A stretch of DNA of 64,000 nucleotides. It comes from Aralia elata. Lineage: Eukaryota; Streptophyta; Magnoliopsida; Apiales; Araliaceae. Each line of letters begins with the position of its first letter. The first letter of the stretch is position 1. A model generated the notes under the pieces. It did not search any database, was not told the origin of the DNA, and worked only from the letters and a program-made list of their open reading frames with translations. The stretch lies in the NCBI GenBank assembly GCA_034770075.1, contig JAVJAP010000035.1:186001-250000 (forward strand), read 5' to 3'. A program made the position numbers and the translations under genes. Positions 35,419-46,238 of this stretch are shown here, piece by piece.

Positions 35419-36968
35419 ATCCATTAATTAGAATTGAAATTTATTACCTGGAACAATTTTGAAATTAACCGTTTTTAGGGCTATTGCGCAAACGGTAGGT
35501 GTCGGGCATGCACGTAAGCACATGTAATGCTCCCGACAATGTAAAGTGATGTTCTAACTTTCATGATGTGGTTTTTATGATTTATAATGATACTTAGCAT
35601 TAACCAATGAGTATTAGATGAATCGAATGGGCGTGTTAGGTGTACACAATTACGTGTCGCTTGGGCATTCGAATAGGCAAGTTGGGCGTATAGACGTGCA
35701 AGCGTCATAACGCCGTAACTAGTGGGTATAACCTTGTTTAATATTTTGTTTCTTATTTGAATGGGACATTATAGAGTTGTGTAAGCGAATATTTGGTATT
35801 CCGTATGTGACTAATTGTATGTGAATATGTACCTAATTGTGTAGGATATTAAGGAGCGTGTGTTGTAATATTGTAGCAGCGCTTCAGGCAAGTTTCCTAA
35901 CGCTTGTCTAACCCTTGTGTTGGGCAAGTTCCCTAACTTCATTCTTTTTATATATTGAATGCAAGCTTCCTTACCCTAGCTCAAATTAACATTCGAGCAG
36001 GTTTCATATTTTATACAGGTGTTGTATATTGTTGCAAGTTTCATGACTCAAATGGAATTATTACTTTTGAATCATATTAGTGGATTAATTATTGTCAATT
36101 ACTCCACCTCCAAGATAATTATTGATATTCGCAGCTTATGCATTTGAATTCATTATTTGTTGTTGGATTGTGAAACGTTTAAGTTCTTCATTCATGAACT
36201 GTTTAGGGAAATAGTCTATGCCATTCGTTTCGGCTAGACATGTACAGGTTATTATTTTAAAAGCTATCCAAACCGATTGTCGGTGCGGATTCTTGGACTG
36301 AGAGAGCAACCCTTATTAGGGGACTATAATGTGTCGGTTATTCGATGCAGTCAGAGTTAAATGTTATGCATATACATGGTGTACGAGAGGCTGATCCCCT
36401 CGACTACAACTGACGGGGCCAGGTTTTAAAAGAGTTAGTCAAATGATCGACTCTTTGGCCAAAAGTTCAGGGTCGGTTGGACCACTCAGCAGTAAATAGT
36501 CATTATTCATTGTTTAATTTGAACCTTGATTATGTCATTTCAGCTATTTCATCAATGTTCATAAATTGTTGATCTATGCAGCTATTATTCTTATTCATTC
36601 ATGATATATCTTCATTCTTGCTTTTAAACTTGCTGAGCAAAGTAGTTGCTCACCCTTGCTATATCATGAACCTATTGCAGTTAAGCCGGAGAGTTCCAAA
36701 GCGGGCAAAGGCAAAGGAAAGCTTAAGGGATAGTTATATGTACTATCCGATATGTAATCGTGGAATAGTTTTGTATTATTAATTTATTCTGCGATGTATT
36801 TATTTAAGGTTATAGACCTTGGGACCGTAGTGAACCTTTTTGTAATGAACAACATATGTTTATTTATTCCGCATTAGTTGATTTATGTTGTTTAGAGGCG
36901 TATGGATGTATTTTATCGTGAGCACCAAATTCGAGGTATTGGTACCTGAATTTGGGGGTGTCACAGGT

Positions 36969-36980
36969 TGGTATCAAAGC
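36969..36980 (+). other. Tekay primer-binding site
   Basis: TGGTATCAAAGC lies three bases after the 5' LTR end, one mismatch from the initiator Met-tRNA complement. Confidence 0.85.
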
Positions 36981-37220
36981 TTTAGGTTATAAACTTTAGG
37001 ATTTGCGAAACCTAGGTTATAACCTTAGTATTAAACTCGTATTGAGTACGCTAGGGGATGGATCGAGGAGATTCATTTGATGGTCATGTCTGGAGGTGGA
37101 TTGTGGAAATCCATCGAGCCGAGTTGTGCATGATAAAATATCATTTCATTTTATCAATGAATATATTTTATTGTAGCACTGACATCTTGCTGTCTATTTG
37201 TTTCTGTTTGTGGCTGTAGG

Positions 37221-37976
37221 ATGTCTGAGACGGGAGAGTACAGTCCTGCTGGAGAGGTAGAGTTCACAGACATTCATGTGGACGCAGGGCAGTTAGTGGA
37301 GGTACAGCCGAGTGACCCAGAGATGATGGACACTAGGGCTGAGTCTGAGGCCGAGTATGGTTCTGAGGAGGACCCCGAGGAGGACCCGGTGACGGAGGAT
37401 GAGGAGCCACCTGAGTATGCAGATGGCATGGGCACTACTGCTAGTGACATCATAGAAGAGCTAACAAATAAGAACGAAGAGCTCGAGAATCGAGTATCTC
37501 ACTTAGAGGAGCAGAACCAGGAGCACCAAGACCGAGAAGAGCAGTACAGGTCATTGGCATATCAGACTTTGGGGGAAAAGACTGAGTTGACCCAGAAGTT
37601 GCAGGAAAAGGACCAGAGGATTGCCGAGCTAGAGGCAGAGGTTCACGGTCAGCGTGGGGTTTCTGTTCAACTTGGTGTGATGGTTTATGACCTCTTAGAG
37701 AGGAATGTGATGCTGGTAGGACAGATAGAGCGGGTAGAAGATCAGCTGGAGACTACTTGTCTGGAGCGAGATGAGGCTATAGGGCAGTTGGCAGCCCGGA
37801 CTGCAGAGATTGATTCCCTCCGTTTAGGCTTAACCACTTCCATCGGCAGACTAAGGGACAGGGTGAGGAGGTACCCCAGGGATGAGGGGAGTAGCAGGCG
37901 CGTGATTAGGCGCCGAGTAGTCGACAGGCTGGCTCGACGGGAGCTCAGGGTTGCAATTCGCCGCAGTAGGCGGTGA
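37221..37976 (+). CDS. Extra coiled-coil ORF upstream of gag
   Basis: An intact 251-residue frame between the primer-binding site and gag. Residues 1-75 are strongly acidic. Residues about 80-215 are charged, with Leu/Val at heptad-like spacing, and look like a long coiled coil (for example ELTNKNEELENRVSHLEEQ). The last ~35 residues are very basic, with many Arg (RRVIRRRVVDRLARRELR). There is no signal peptide, zinc finger or catalytic motif. The older Tekay copy has a clear, broken counterpart at 21169-21945, so the ORF belongs to the family. Chromoviruses of this type usually have only gag-pol, so this is additional. Possible roles (capsid partner, nucleic-acid binding through the basic tail) are inference. 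Confidence 0.7.
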   Translation: MSETGEYSPAGEVEFTDIHVDAGQLVEVQPSDPEMMDTRAESEAEYGSEEDPEEDPVTEDEEPPEYADGMGTTASDIIEELTNKNEELENRVSHLEEQNQEHQDREEQYRSLAYQTLGEKTELTQKLQEKDQRIAELEAEVHGQRGVSVQLGVMVYDLLERNVMLVGQIERVEDQLETTCLERDEAIGQLAARTAEIDSLRLGLTTSIGRLRDRVRRYPRDEGSSRRVIRRRVVDRLARRELRVAIRRSRR

Positions 37977-38367
37977 TGTGTTATTTTAGCATTATGTTTG
38001 CAGTAGGTCCCACTTTTGTTGTATTAGGGGCTTACTTATGTTGTAAATCCCTATGCTTGTAGCGTGCATGGGATAGTAGTTGAACCCCAATTTTGCTTCT
38101 AGTATAGGGGTGGAAGGTTATTATTCCCCACTTTTGTGTGTTAGGGGATAGTTAATGGTTGGCAGGCTATGTCATTTAGCATTTGTAGAAGTATGCCACA
38201 TGTTGAATCTGATTGTATTAAGACAGTGACATATGGTTATAAATGCAGTTGTTTTATTTAAATCAAACGTGTTTGATAGATGCTTTTACTTTTTATTGTT
38301 GACTTAAATGATTTCTGCACATGGAATAAATCTATTAGTAAACGCCGACGATTTTCTTTAGCAGATC

Positions 38368-39795
38368 ATGGCACCAAGAGGACGACCACGTAACCAAAGG
38401 GTGGAAGAGTCGGTGAATAACGAGGGGGGTCAGGCAGACCCTATGAGGACTTTTGTGAACTTGTTAGCTGAAGCAATGCAGGGCAGACAAGCCGCTGCGG
38501 TTGATCAGCCAGGAAGTCACATGACGAACTTTAAGGACTTCAAATTGGTAGGACCGCCAGAGTTTCGCGGGACTACAGACCCTATAGAAGCCCAGACATG
38601 GGTAGAAGAAATGGAAAAGGTGTTCGAGGTCGCAAGGGTGGCCGAAGAACAGAAGACATCGTTTGCCACTTTCATGATGAAAGGAGAGGCAAATTACTGG
38701 TGGAAGGCGAACAAGGGTCGAGTTGGGGAAGGCACGATTGCATGGGCTCGTTTCAAGGAGCTGTTTTTCGAAAATTACTTTCCAGCAAGCATGCAGGCAA
38801 GCATGGAGATAAAGTTCTTGGAACTAAAGCAAGGAGGCATGTCAGTTACGGAGTATGCCGCAAAATTTAACGAATTAGCTAGGTTTGCTCCACATCAGGT
38901 GGACACCGAGGCTAGGCGAGCAAAGAGATTTGAACAAGGATTGAAACCTTGGGTGTATAGTAAGGTTGCGGTTTTGCAGATCAACACATTTTCTACGTTA
39001 CTTGAGAAAGCAATCATTGCTGAGGGAGGAAATGAAGCTTTGGCAAGGCACAACCAAGATCAGAAAAAGAAGAAGAGCCATGATGGTCATAAGGAAGGTA
39101 GCAGTGGGGGAAGTAACCCAAATAAAAGGAAATGGAACGACAGTCAGATGACAGGAAGCAAATCTGGAGGGGATGCAAAGAAGGGTAATAAATGCGAGAA
39201 ATGTGGAAGGAATCACTTTGGAGAATGCATGAAAGGAAAAGGAGTTTGTTTCAACTGTGGTCAACCGAGGCACCTTTCCCCACAATGCCCAAAGGCGAAG
39301 GCAGGAAGTTGTTTTTCTTGTGGCGCTTCAGATCATCAGAAGAAGGATTGCCCAAAGAGGAAGAGTGATGCAGGTAGTGCTAACCAAGGGAACAACAGTA
39401 AGCTGACTATCGGAGGACCAACACAGCAGAACAGACCAGTAGCACGCACCTTCAACATGACAGTGCAGGATGCGATGGAATCAAAGGATGTGGTGTCAGG
39501 TATTATTTCGATCAATAATATTAATGCATATGTATTATTTGATTCAGGAGCTACCTGTTCATTTGTGTCGGATGAATTTGCTAAACGGCTAAACTTACCT
39601 CGTGAGAAATTAGAGAATCCAATGAATGTGGAAGTAGCTAATAAAGAAGTTATTCCTGTGGAATATATTCATAGAAAATGTTGTGCTGGGATAAACGGGT
39701 ATAAACTGAGCGTAGATTTGATTCCGATACGACTAGGAGAATTTGATGTAATTCTTGGGATGGATTGGTTGTCTAGTCACGGGGGCTATGATTGA
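38368..39795 (+). CDS. gag: Tekay Gag and protease
   Basis: It starts MAPRGRPRNQ. Residues about 50-210 form the retrotransposon gag domain (FRGTTDPIEAQTWVEEMEKV). A short zinc-type motif CEKCGRNHFGEC is followed by two CCHC knuckles, CFNCGQPRHLSPQC (from residue ~294) and CFSCGASDHQKKDC. The aspartic protease active site LFDSGATCSF has its Asp at residue 392. The frame ends early at 39795 because of a run of five G at 39781-39785; from there pol continues in the next frame. Gag packages element RNA and protease processes the polyprotein. The older copy has no shift at this place, so this looks like a recent mutation or a sequence error. Confidence 0.88.
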   Translation: MAPRGRPRNQRVEESVNNEGGQADPMRTFVNLLAEAMQGRQAAAVDQPGSHMTNFKDFKLVGPPEFRGTTDPIEAQTWVEEMEKVFEVARVAEEQKTSFATFMMKGEANYWWKANKGRVGEGTIAWARFKELFFENYFPASMQASMEIKFLELKQGGMSVTEYAAKFNELARFAPHQVDTEARRAKRFEQGLKPWVYSKVAVLQINTFSTLLEKAIIAEGGNEALARHNQDQKKKKSHDGHKEGSSGGSNPNKRKWNDSQMTGSKSGGDAKKGNKCEKCGRNHFGECMKGKGVCFNCGQPRHLSPQCPKAKAGSCFSCGASDHQKKDCPKRKSDAGSANQGNNSKLTIGGPTQQNRPVARTFNMTVQDAMESKDVVSGIISINNINAYVLFDSGATCSFVSDEFAKRLNLPREKLENPMNVEVANKEVIPVEYIHRKCCAGINGYKLSVDLIPIRLGEFDVILGMDWLSSHGGYD

Positions 39796-40936
39796 TTGTC
39801 AGAAGAAAAGTATACACCTAAAGACTCCGAATAAGTCGAAGGTCGTATTTTACGGTAGTAAATCGCCGAGACAATCTTGTTGTCTGATGATGATGCAAGC
39901 GAAGAAATTGCTACGGAAAGGTTGTATAGGTTATTTGGCTCACGTGGTTGATACCCGAAGAGTAGAGGGTGAACTGGGTCAGATACCTGTAGTAAGGGAA
40001 TTCCCAGATGTTTTCCCAGATGAGATACCGGGGTTGCCGCCGGATAGAGAGGTGGAATTTGTGATCGACTTAGTACCGGGAACCGCACCGATCTCAAAGG
40101 CACCGTATAGGATGGCACCGGTAGAGATGAAAGAACTGATGGTTCAACTGCAGGAGCTGCTAGATAAAGGATATATTCGTCCGAGTGTATCTCCGTGGGG
40201 AGCGCCAGTACTGTTCGTAAAGAAGAAAGATGGATCGCTTAGGCTTTGCATTGACTATCGGGAGTTGAATAAGGTCACGATTAAGAACAAGTATCCATTG
40301 CCCAGGATTGATGATTTGTTCGATCAATTGAAGGGAGCGAAATACTTCTCGAAGATTGACCTGAGGACGGGATACCACCAACTGAAGGTGAGGCAGGAGG
40401 ATATTCCAAAGACAGCATTCAGAACTCGATATGGACACTTTGAGTTTTTGGTGATGTCGTTTGGGCTGACGAACGCGCCAGCAGCATTTATGGACATGAT
40501 GAACAGAGTATTCAAGCAATACCTAGATAAATTTGTTGTCGTTTTCATAGATGACATTTTAGTCTACTCGAAGACGGAGGAGGAACACGTCGAGCATTTG
40601 AGGATCGCCCTCGAAACGCTGAGGAGGGAGAAGTTGTATGCAAAGTTTTCCAAGTGTGAATTTTGGCTACAGAGAGTGCAGTTTTTGGGGCACGTAATTG
40701 ACAAGGATGGTGTATCGGTGGATCCTGCCAAGGTAGAAGCAGTAATAAACTGGGAGCAGCCAAGGACGCCGACAGAAGTTCGAAGTTTCTTGGGATTAGC
40801 GGGTTACTATCGGAGGTTTATTCAGAATTTTTCAAAGATAGCGACACCGTTGACAAATTTGACAAGGAAGACTGTGAAAGTTTGCATGGACGGACAAGTG
40901 CGAAGAGTGTTTCTTGGAGTTGAAGAAGAAACTTAG
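39755..40936 (+). pseudogene. pol: Tekay reverse transcriptase segment
   Basis: This carries the protease-RT linker and the RT domain: YRMAPVEMKELMVQLQ, SPWGAPVLFVKKKDGS, YFSKIDLRTGYHQLKV and the catalytic VVFIDDILVYSK. It ends with FLGLAGYYRRFIQNF and NLTRK, the usual RT-RNase H connection. The first ~10 codons overlap the gag frame and are not a real start; the segment is the continuation of gag-pol after the one-base shift at 39781-39785. A second shift near 40880 moves pol into the third frame. All catalytic residues I can judge are intact. Confidence 0.88.
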
Positions 40937-42881
40937 TGAAGCACCTGTGTTATCACTGCCAGATAATACAGGGGGATTTGTGGTTTATAGTGATGCGTCA
41001 CACAAAGGCCTTGGGTGCGTACTGATGCAGCATGGGAAGGTCATTGCATACGCGTCACGGCAGCTGAAGGATTATGAGAAGGGATATCCGACTCATGACC
41101 TGGAACTAGCAGCAGTGGTGTTTGCTCTAAAGATTTGGAGGCACTATCTGTATGGGGAGAAGTGTGAAATATACACAGACCACAAAAGTTTGAAGTATAT
41201 TTTCACTCAAAAGGAACTAAACATGAGGCAGAGGCGATGGTTGGAGTTGATCAAGGACTACGATTGTGAGATCCTATACCATCCCGGTAAGGCCAATGTA
41301 GTAGCCGATGCTCTAAGTAGGAAGGGCAGAGATAAGTTGATGATGTTGACAGCTCAAGAGGAACTGATCAAGGATATGGAAAGACTGGAGTTGGAAGTCA
41401 AGTATCAGACAAATGCAGACGAGAAACTGTTTGCAGTAGAGGCGAGTCCGACTTTATTAGACAAGATAAAAGAGGCTCAAGAAAAGGATGATGATTGTGT
41501 CGCCATAAAGAAGCGAATCTCAGAAGAAGAGGAATTAAAGTACAAGTCTGATAGCACGGGATTGCTAAGATTTGAGGGGAGGATCTGGATACCGATGGTT
41601 TCGGAGTTGAGAGAAGAGATTCTGCAAGAAGCTCATTCTACAAAGTATTCGATACACCCTGGTAGTACCAAGATGTATCAGGATTTGCGCCAACACTTCT
41701 GGTGGCCGAACATGAAGAGGGAGGTCGCAGAATGTGTTGGGCGATGTTTGACATGTCAAAGGGTAAAAGCAGAACATCAGAAACCAGGTGGACTGCTACA
41801 ACCACTGGAGATTCCGAAGTGGAAGTGGGAGCATATCACGATGGATTTTGTGACGGGGCTTCCACCAACTCAGAAAGGTTACGACGCGATTTGGGTGATC
41901 GTGGACCGTTTAACTAAATCTGCACATTTTCTACCAATCAAGATAAGATACAATCTAGAGCAGCTAGCAAAATTATATGTGAAAGAGATTGTGTCGCGAC
42001 ATGGGGTGCCGGTATCTATTGTATCTGACAGAGATCCGCGCTTCACGTCGAATTTTTGGAAGAGCTTACAAGAAAGATTGGGAACTCAGTTGAGGTTGAG
42101 TACGGCATATCATCCTCAGACGGATGGGCAAAGCGAACGAACGATTCAGACGCTTGAGGACATGCTTAGGGCATGTGTGATGGATTTTAAAGGCAGCTGG
42201 GACGATCATCTACCACTGGTGGAGTTTGCCTACAATAACAGTTATCATGCGAGCATTGGCATGCCGCCATATGAAGCATTATACGGAAGAAAGTGTCGAA
42301 CACCTATGTGTTGGGACGAAGTCGGTGAACGGAGACTGTTCGGACCTGAAATGGTGCAGCAGACCGTGGATGTCGTCAAAGTGATAAGAGCTCGATTGGT
42401 AGCGGCTCAGGACCGACAGAAGAAATACGCCGATTTGCATCGACAGAAGCGAGACTTTGAAGTTGGGAGCTTTGTATTTTTGAAAGTATCTCCCTGGAAG
42501 GGGAAGATCAGATTTGGAAAGAAGGGAAAATTGAGTCCCAGGTTCGTAGGACCCTTTGAAGTTTTAAAGAGGGTAGGTGAAGTGGCGTACGAGGTAGGTC
42601 TACCTCCTGAACTTGAGCATATTCATAATGTGTTCCACGTTTCGGTGTTGCGGCCATATAAACCCGACTACAAGCATGTGATATCCTATGAACCAATTCA
42701 AGTTGAGAAAGACTTGTCATATGAAGAGATTTCTGTCCAGATATTAGATAGGAAAGAGCAGACGTTAAGAAATAAAGTCATCCATTCGGTCAAAGTACTT
42801 TGGAGGAACCACGCAGCTGAGGAAGCTACGTGGGAGCTAGAAGAGAAGATGAGGAAGAATTATCCGCATCTTTTTGAGTGA
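40914..42881 (+). pseudogene. pol: Tekay RNase H, integrase and chromodomain
   Basis: RNase H (VVYSDASHKGLGCVL) comes first. The integrase zinc domain has a His at residue ~248 and CLTCQ. The integrase core has Asp 311, Asp 372 (SDRDPRF) and Glu 408 (GQSERT), with 35 residues between the last two, the DD35E spacing. A GPF/Y-type region (LSPRFVGPFEV) follows, and a C-terminal chromodomain (VKVLWRNHAAEEATWELE) that in this group is thought to guide insertion into heterochromatin. The natural stop is at 42879-42881. The frame is the continuation of pol after the second shift near 40880; the apparent start at 40914 is not a true start. Confidence 0.9.
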
Positions 42882-42946
42882 ACCCGTTAAGTTTTCCGTA
42901 CCTAGACTGTAATTCTGGGGACAGAATTCTTATAAGGGGGGGAGGA
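42882..42946 (+). other. Tekay 3' spacer and polypurine tract
   Basis: A short noncoding spacer ends in the tract AAGGGGGGGGAGG at 42934-42946, directly before the 3' LTR, where plus-strand DNA synthesis is primed. Confidence 0.8.
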
Positions 42947-45900
42947 TGTAACGACCGAGAATTCTGAAATTTCCTTGTAATTCAAATTTTTGAATATTAA
43001 TGATTATGTTATATTTTTATTAATATTATATTTGTGTTACGTGTTTAAAGGTTGTGTGACAATCTAGGTTATGTGAATGTATGAAATTTTACGTGTTATA
43101 GTTTTGTTTAAGTGAATAATTGATTTCGCTTAGCGTCGCTAAATCACTATTCACGGGGCACGTTTCCCGAGGCACTATTCACGCCATAATATTTTTGTGT
43201 CTTTTTCGATGTTAATAAATTTCATAAATACGTGTATGCGTACGAATAATTTTTCCAAGTGTCGGAAATTTTATTTGAGCTGATACGTGATTTTATCCGT
43301 ATCCGAAATGTATTAAATGGGTGTTCCGAATATTTGGAGAAATCCCATAATAATTATTTTTACCCATCCTAATATTTATGGTAATACCCATTTTAATTTT
43401 GGGTAGAGTTATTTACCAGTTTTGGTACAAAAGTGGGAGTTTTCGGATATATTTTTGGTATTTTCGGGTATCTAATTTGGCTTATTGCTCCAAGTGGGAA
43501 CCACCAAACCACTTTCAACCAATCAAAATGCTAAGGAGTGAGAGAGTGGGGGGGTGCCGGCGCCACCTTGAGTTCCAAACCCATTTCCTCCCTAAATTCC
43601 TCCACTTCTCCAATAATCATTCATTCAACTCTCAATCCATTCCATTCTATTCCAAGTTGCTCAGCTGATAGAGAGAGAGAGTGAGAGAGAGAGAGCTGCT
43701 GATAGAGAGAAGGAAGAAGGAAGAAGGAGGAAGGAAGGAAGAAGAAGAAGTCTAGAGAGAGAGAGAGGTGGTGCACGGGTGAAGAAGAGAAGGAAGCCCA
43801 AAGCAAGCAAGAAGGACTCAAAGCAAAGCCTAGCAGTCTTCTTAACCTCTAGAAGAGATTTGTAGAGGTAAACCATCAACCAAAACTGATTTCATTTGAT
43901 TTTGTGAAGATTTTCGAGTTTTGAAGGTTTTTGGAGCTTTTTAGCTCATGGATGATCTTTGCTGCGATTCTTGTTGTTTTTGTTTGTGTTGGATGTTTGT
44001 AAATGTTGTTAAGAGGTTATATAAGACATTAATAACATCAAAGTGGAACAAAAATGCAAGAAATCCGTACCTTGGCTTAATGGAGCAAGAACAATGGACA
44101 AAACATGGACTTTGGACTGTTGGACGATTTAGAGGACCTTGTAGCTATGATTTCGTGTTTGTTTGATTTGTTTGTTGTTATGATGTTGTACTTCCATGGG
44201 TTATGAGTTTAACCCAGTTGGAATGGAGTAAAAAGGGATTAAAACAAAGATTTGGTGATGATTTTTGTAAAGAACACGAAGAACACGAAGAACACGAAGA
44301 ACACGAAAATATAACATGAGTTGATACTTTGGCCTAAGATTTGGCCATGTTAATGTTAATGAATAACTCTAAATTTTTGATATGTTGTAGCCCTATGTCC
44401 TAGGAGTCCATAGAGTCCAGAATGGACCAATTTGAACTTGTATAGAAGGAGTTATGAGGTTTGGAGTGAATGAGGGTCAAAATCGCGATGTTGGGCAAAC
44501 GAGCACCATAACCTGCTGCATACCAAAGCCGGGGCTTTGGTATTAAGCTTAGTTTGGACGCCGGGGCTTTGGGCCTCAGGTGGTAAAAGTCAGTTTTGAC
44601 CTCCTGTAGTAAAATGACCATAACTTTCTCATACGAACTCGGATTAGGACGATTCAAGATGATCCGGAAAGCTTAGAGATAGACCTACAACATCCATTAA
44701 TTAGAATTGAAATTTATTACCTGGAACAATTTTGAAATTAACCGTTTTTAGGGCTATTGCGCAAACGGTAGGTGTCGGGCATGCACGTAAGCACATGTAA
44801 TGCTCCCGACAATGTAAAGTGATGTTCTAACTTTCATGATGTGGTTTTTATGATTTATAATGATACTTAGCATTAACCAATGAGTATTAGATGAATCGAA
44901 TGGGCGTGTTAGGTGTACACAATTACGTGTCGCTTGGGCATTCGAATAGGCAAGTTGGGCGTATAGACGTGCAAGCGTCATAACGCCGTAACTAGTGGGT
45001 ATAACCTTGTTTAATATTTTGTTTCTTATTTGAATGGGACATTATAGAGTTGTGTAAGCGAATATTTGGTATTCCGTATGTGACTAATTGTATGTGAATA
45101 TGTACCTAATTGTGTAGGATATTAAGGAGCGTGTGTTGTAATATTGTAGCAGCGCTTCAGGCAAGTTTCCTAACGCTTGTCTAACCCTTGTGTTGGGCAA
45201 GTTCCCTAACTTCATTCTTTTTATATATTGAATGCAAGCTTCCTTACCCTAGCTCAAATTAACATTCGAGCAGGTTTCATATTTTATACAGGTGTTGTAT
45301 ATTGTTGCAAGTTTCATGACTCAAATGGAATTATTACTTTTGAATCATATTAGTGGATTAATTATTGTCAATTACTCCACCTCCAAGATAATTATTGATA
45401 TTCGTAGCTTATGCATTTGAATTCATTATTTGTTGTTGGATTGTGAAACGTTTAAGTTCTTCATTCATGAACTGTTTAGGGAAATACTCTATGCCATTCG
45501 TTTCGGCTAGACATGTACAGGTTATTATTTTAAAAGCTATCCAAACCGATTGTCGGTGCGGATTCTTGGACTGAGAGAGCAACCCTTATTAGGGGACTAT
45601 AATGTGTCGGTTATTCGATGCAGTCAGAGTTAAATGTTATGCATATACATGGTGTACGAGAGGCTGATCCCCTCGAGTACAACTGACGGAGCCAGGTTTT
45701 AAAAGAGTTAGTCAAATAATCGACTCTTTGGCCAAAAGTTCAGGGTCGGTTGGACCACTCAGCAGTAAATAGTCATTATTCATTGTTTAATTTGAACCTT
45801 GATTATGTCATTTCAGCTATTTCATCAATGTTCATAAATTGTTGATCTATGCAGCTATTATTCTTATTCATTCATGATATATCTTCATTCTTGCTTTTAA

Positions 45901-46238
45901 ACTTGCTGAGCAAAGTAGTTGCTCACCCTTGCTATATCATGAACCTATTGCAGTTAAGCCGGAGAGTTCCAAAGCGGGCAAAGGCAAAGGAAAGCTTAAG
46001 GGATAGTTATATGTACTATCCGATATGTAATCGTGGAATAGTTTTGTATTATTAATTTATTCTGCGATGTATTTATTTAAGGTTATAGACCTTGGGACCG
46101 TAGTGAACCTTTTTGTAATGAACAACATATGTTTATTTATTCCGCATTAGTTGATTTATGTTGTTTAGAGGCGTATGGATGTATTTTATCGTGAGCACCA
46201 AATTCGAGGTATTGGTACCTGAATTTGGGGGTGTCACA
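42947..46238 (+). mobile_element. Tekay 3' LTR (young copy)
   Basis: Nearly identical to 33662-36965. The G run is five bases instead of ten, GA/GAAGAA repeats are shorter, and scattered single-base changes occur (for example near 44490, 44528, 44575, 45405, 45486 and 45690). The stem-loop is at 45907-45925. The end GTGTCACA is followed by the target duplication ATATA. Confidence 0.93.

Larger units (their letters stand above)
33662..36965 (+). mobile_element. Tekay 5' LTR (young copy)
   Basis: TGTAACGACCGAG to GGGGGTGTCACA, 3.3 kb. Inside are a run of ten G at 34261-34270, GA- and GAAGAA-type simple repeats at 34388-34490, four copies of the 9-mer GAACACGAA near 35001-35035, two GC-rich stem-loops at 35253-35310, the conserved block at 35336-35418, and the conserved stem-loop at 36634-36652. 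Confidence 0.93.
33662..46238 (+). mobile_element. Full-length Tekay-type gypsy element (young copy)
   Basis: It is 12.6 kb with LTRs 33662-36965 and 42947-46238 that differ by roughly ten substitutions (my count by eye) plus simple-repeat length changes, and a perfect target duplication ATATA (33657-33661, 46239-46243). The internal order is primer-binding site, extra coiled-coil ORF, gag-protease, reverse transcriptase, RNase H, integrase, chromodomain, polypurine tract. It inserted in the Helitron. Two single-base frame changes interrupt gag-pol. Confidence 0.95.

Noticed and set aside
39755..39795. Programmed ribosomal frameshift between protease and reverse transcriptase
   Set aside because: The older Tekay copy reads through this region in one frame, and a second shift exists further downstream; mutation or sequence error is simpler.
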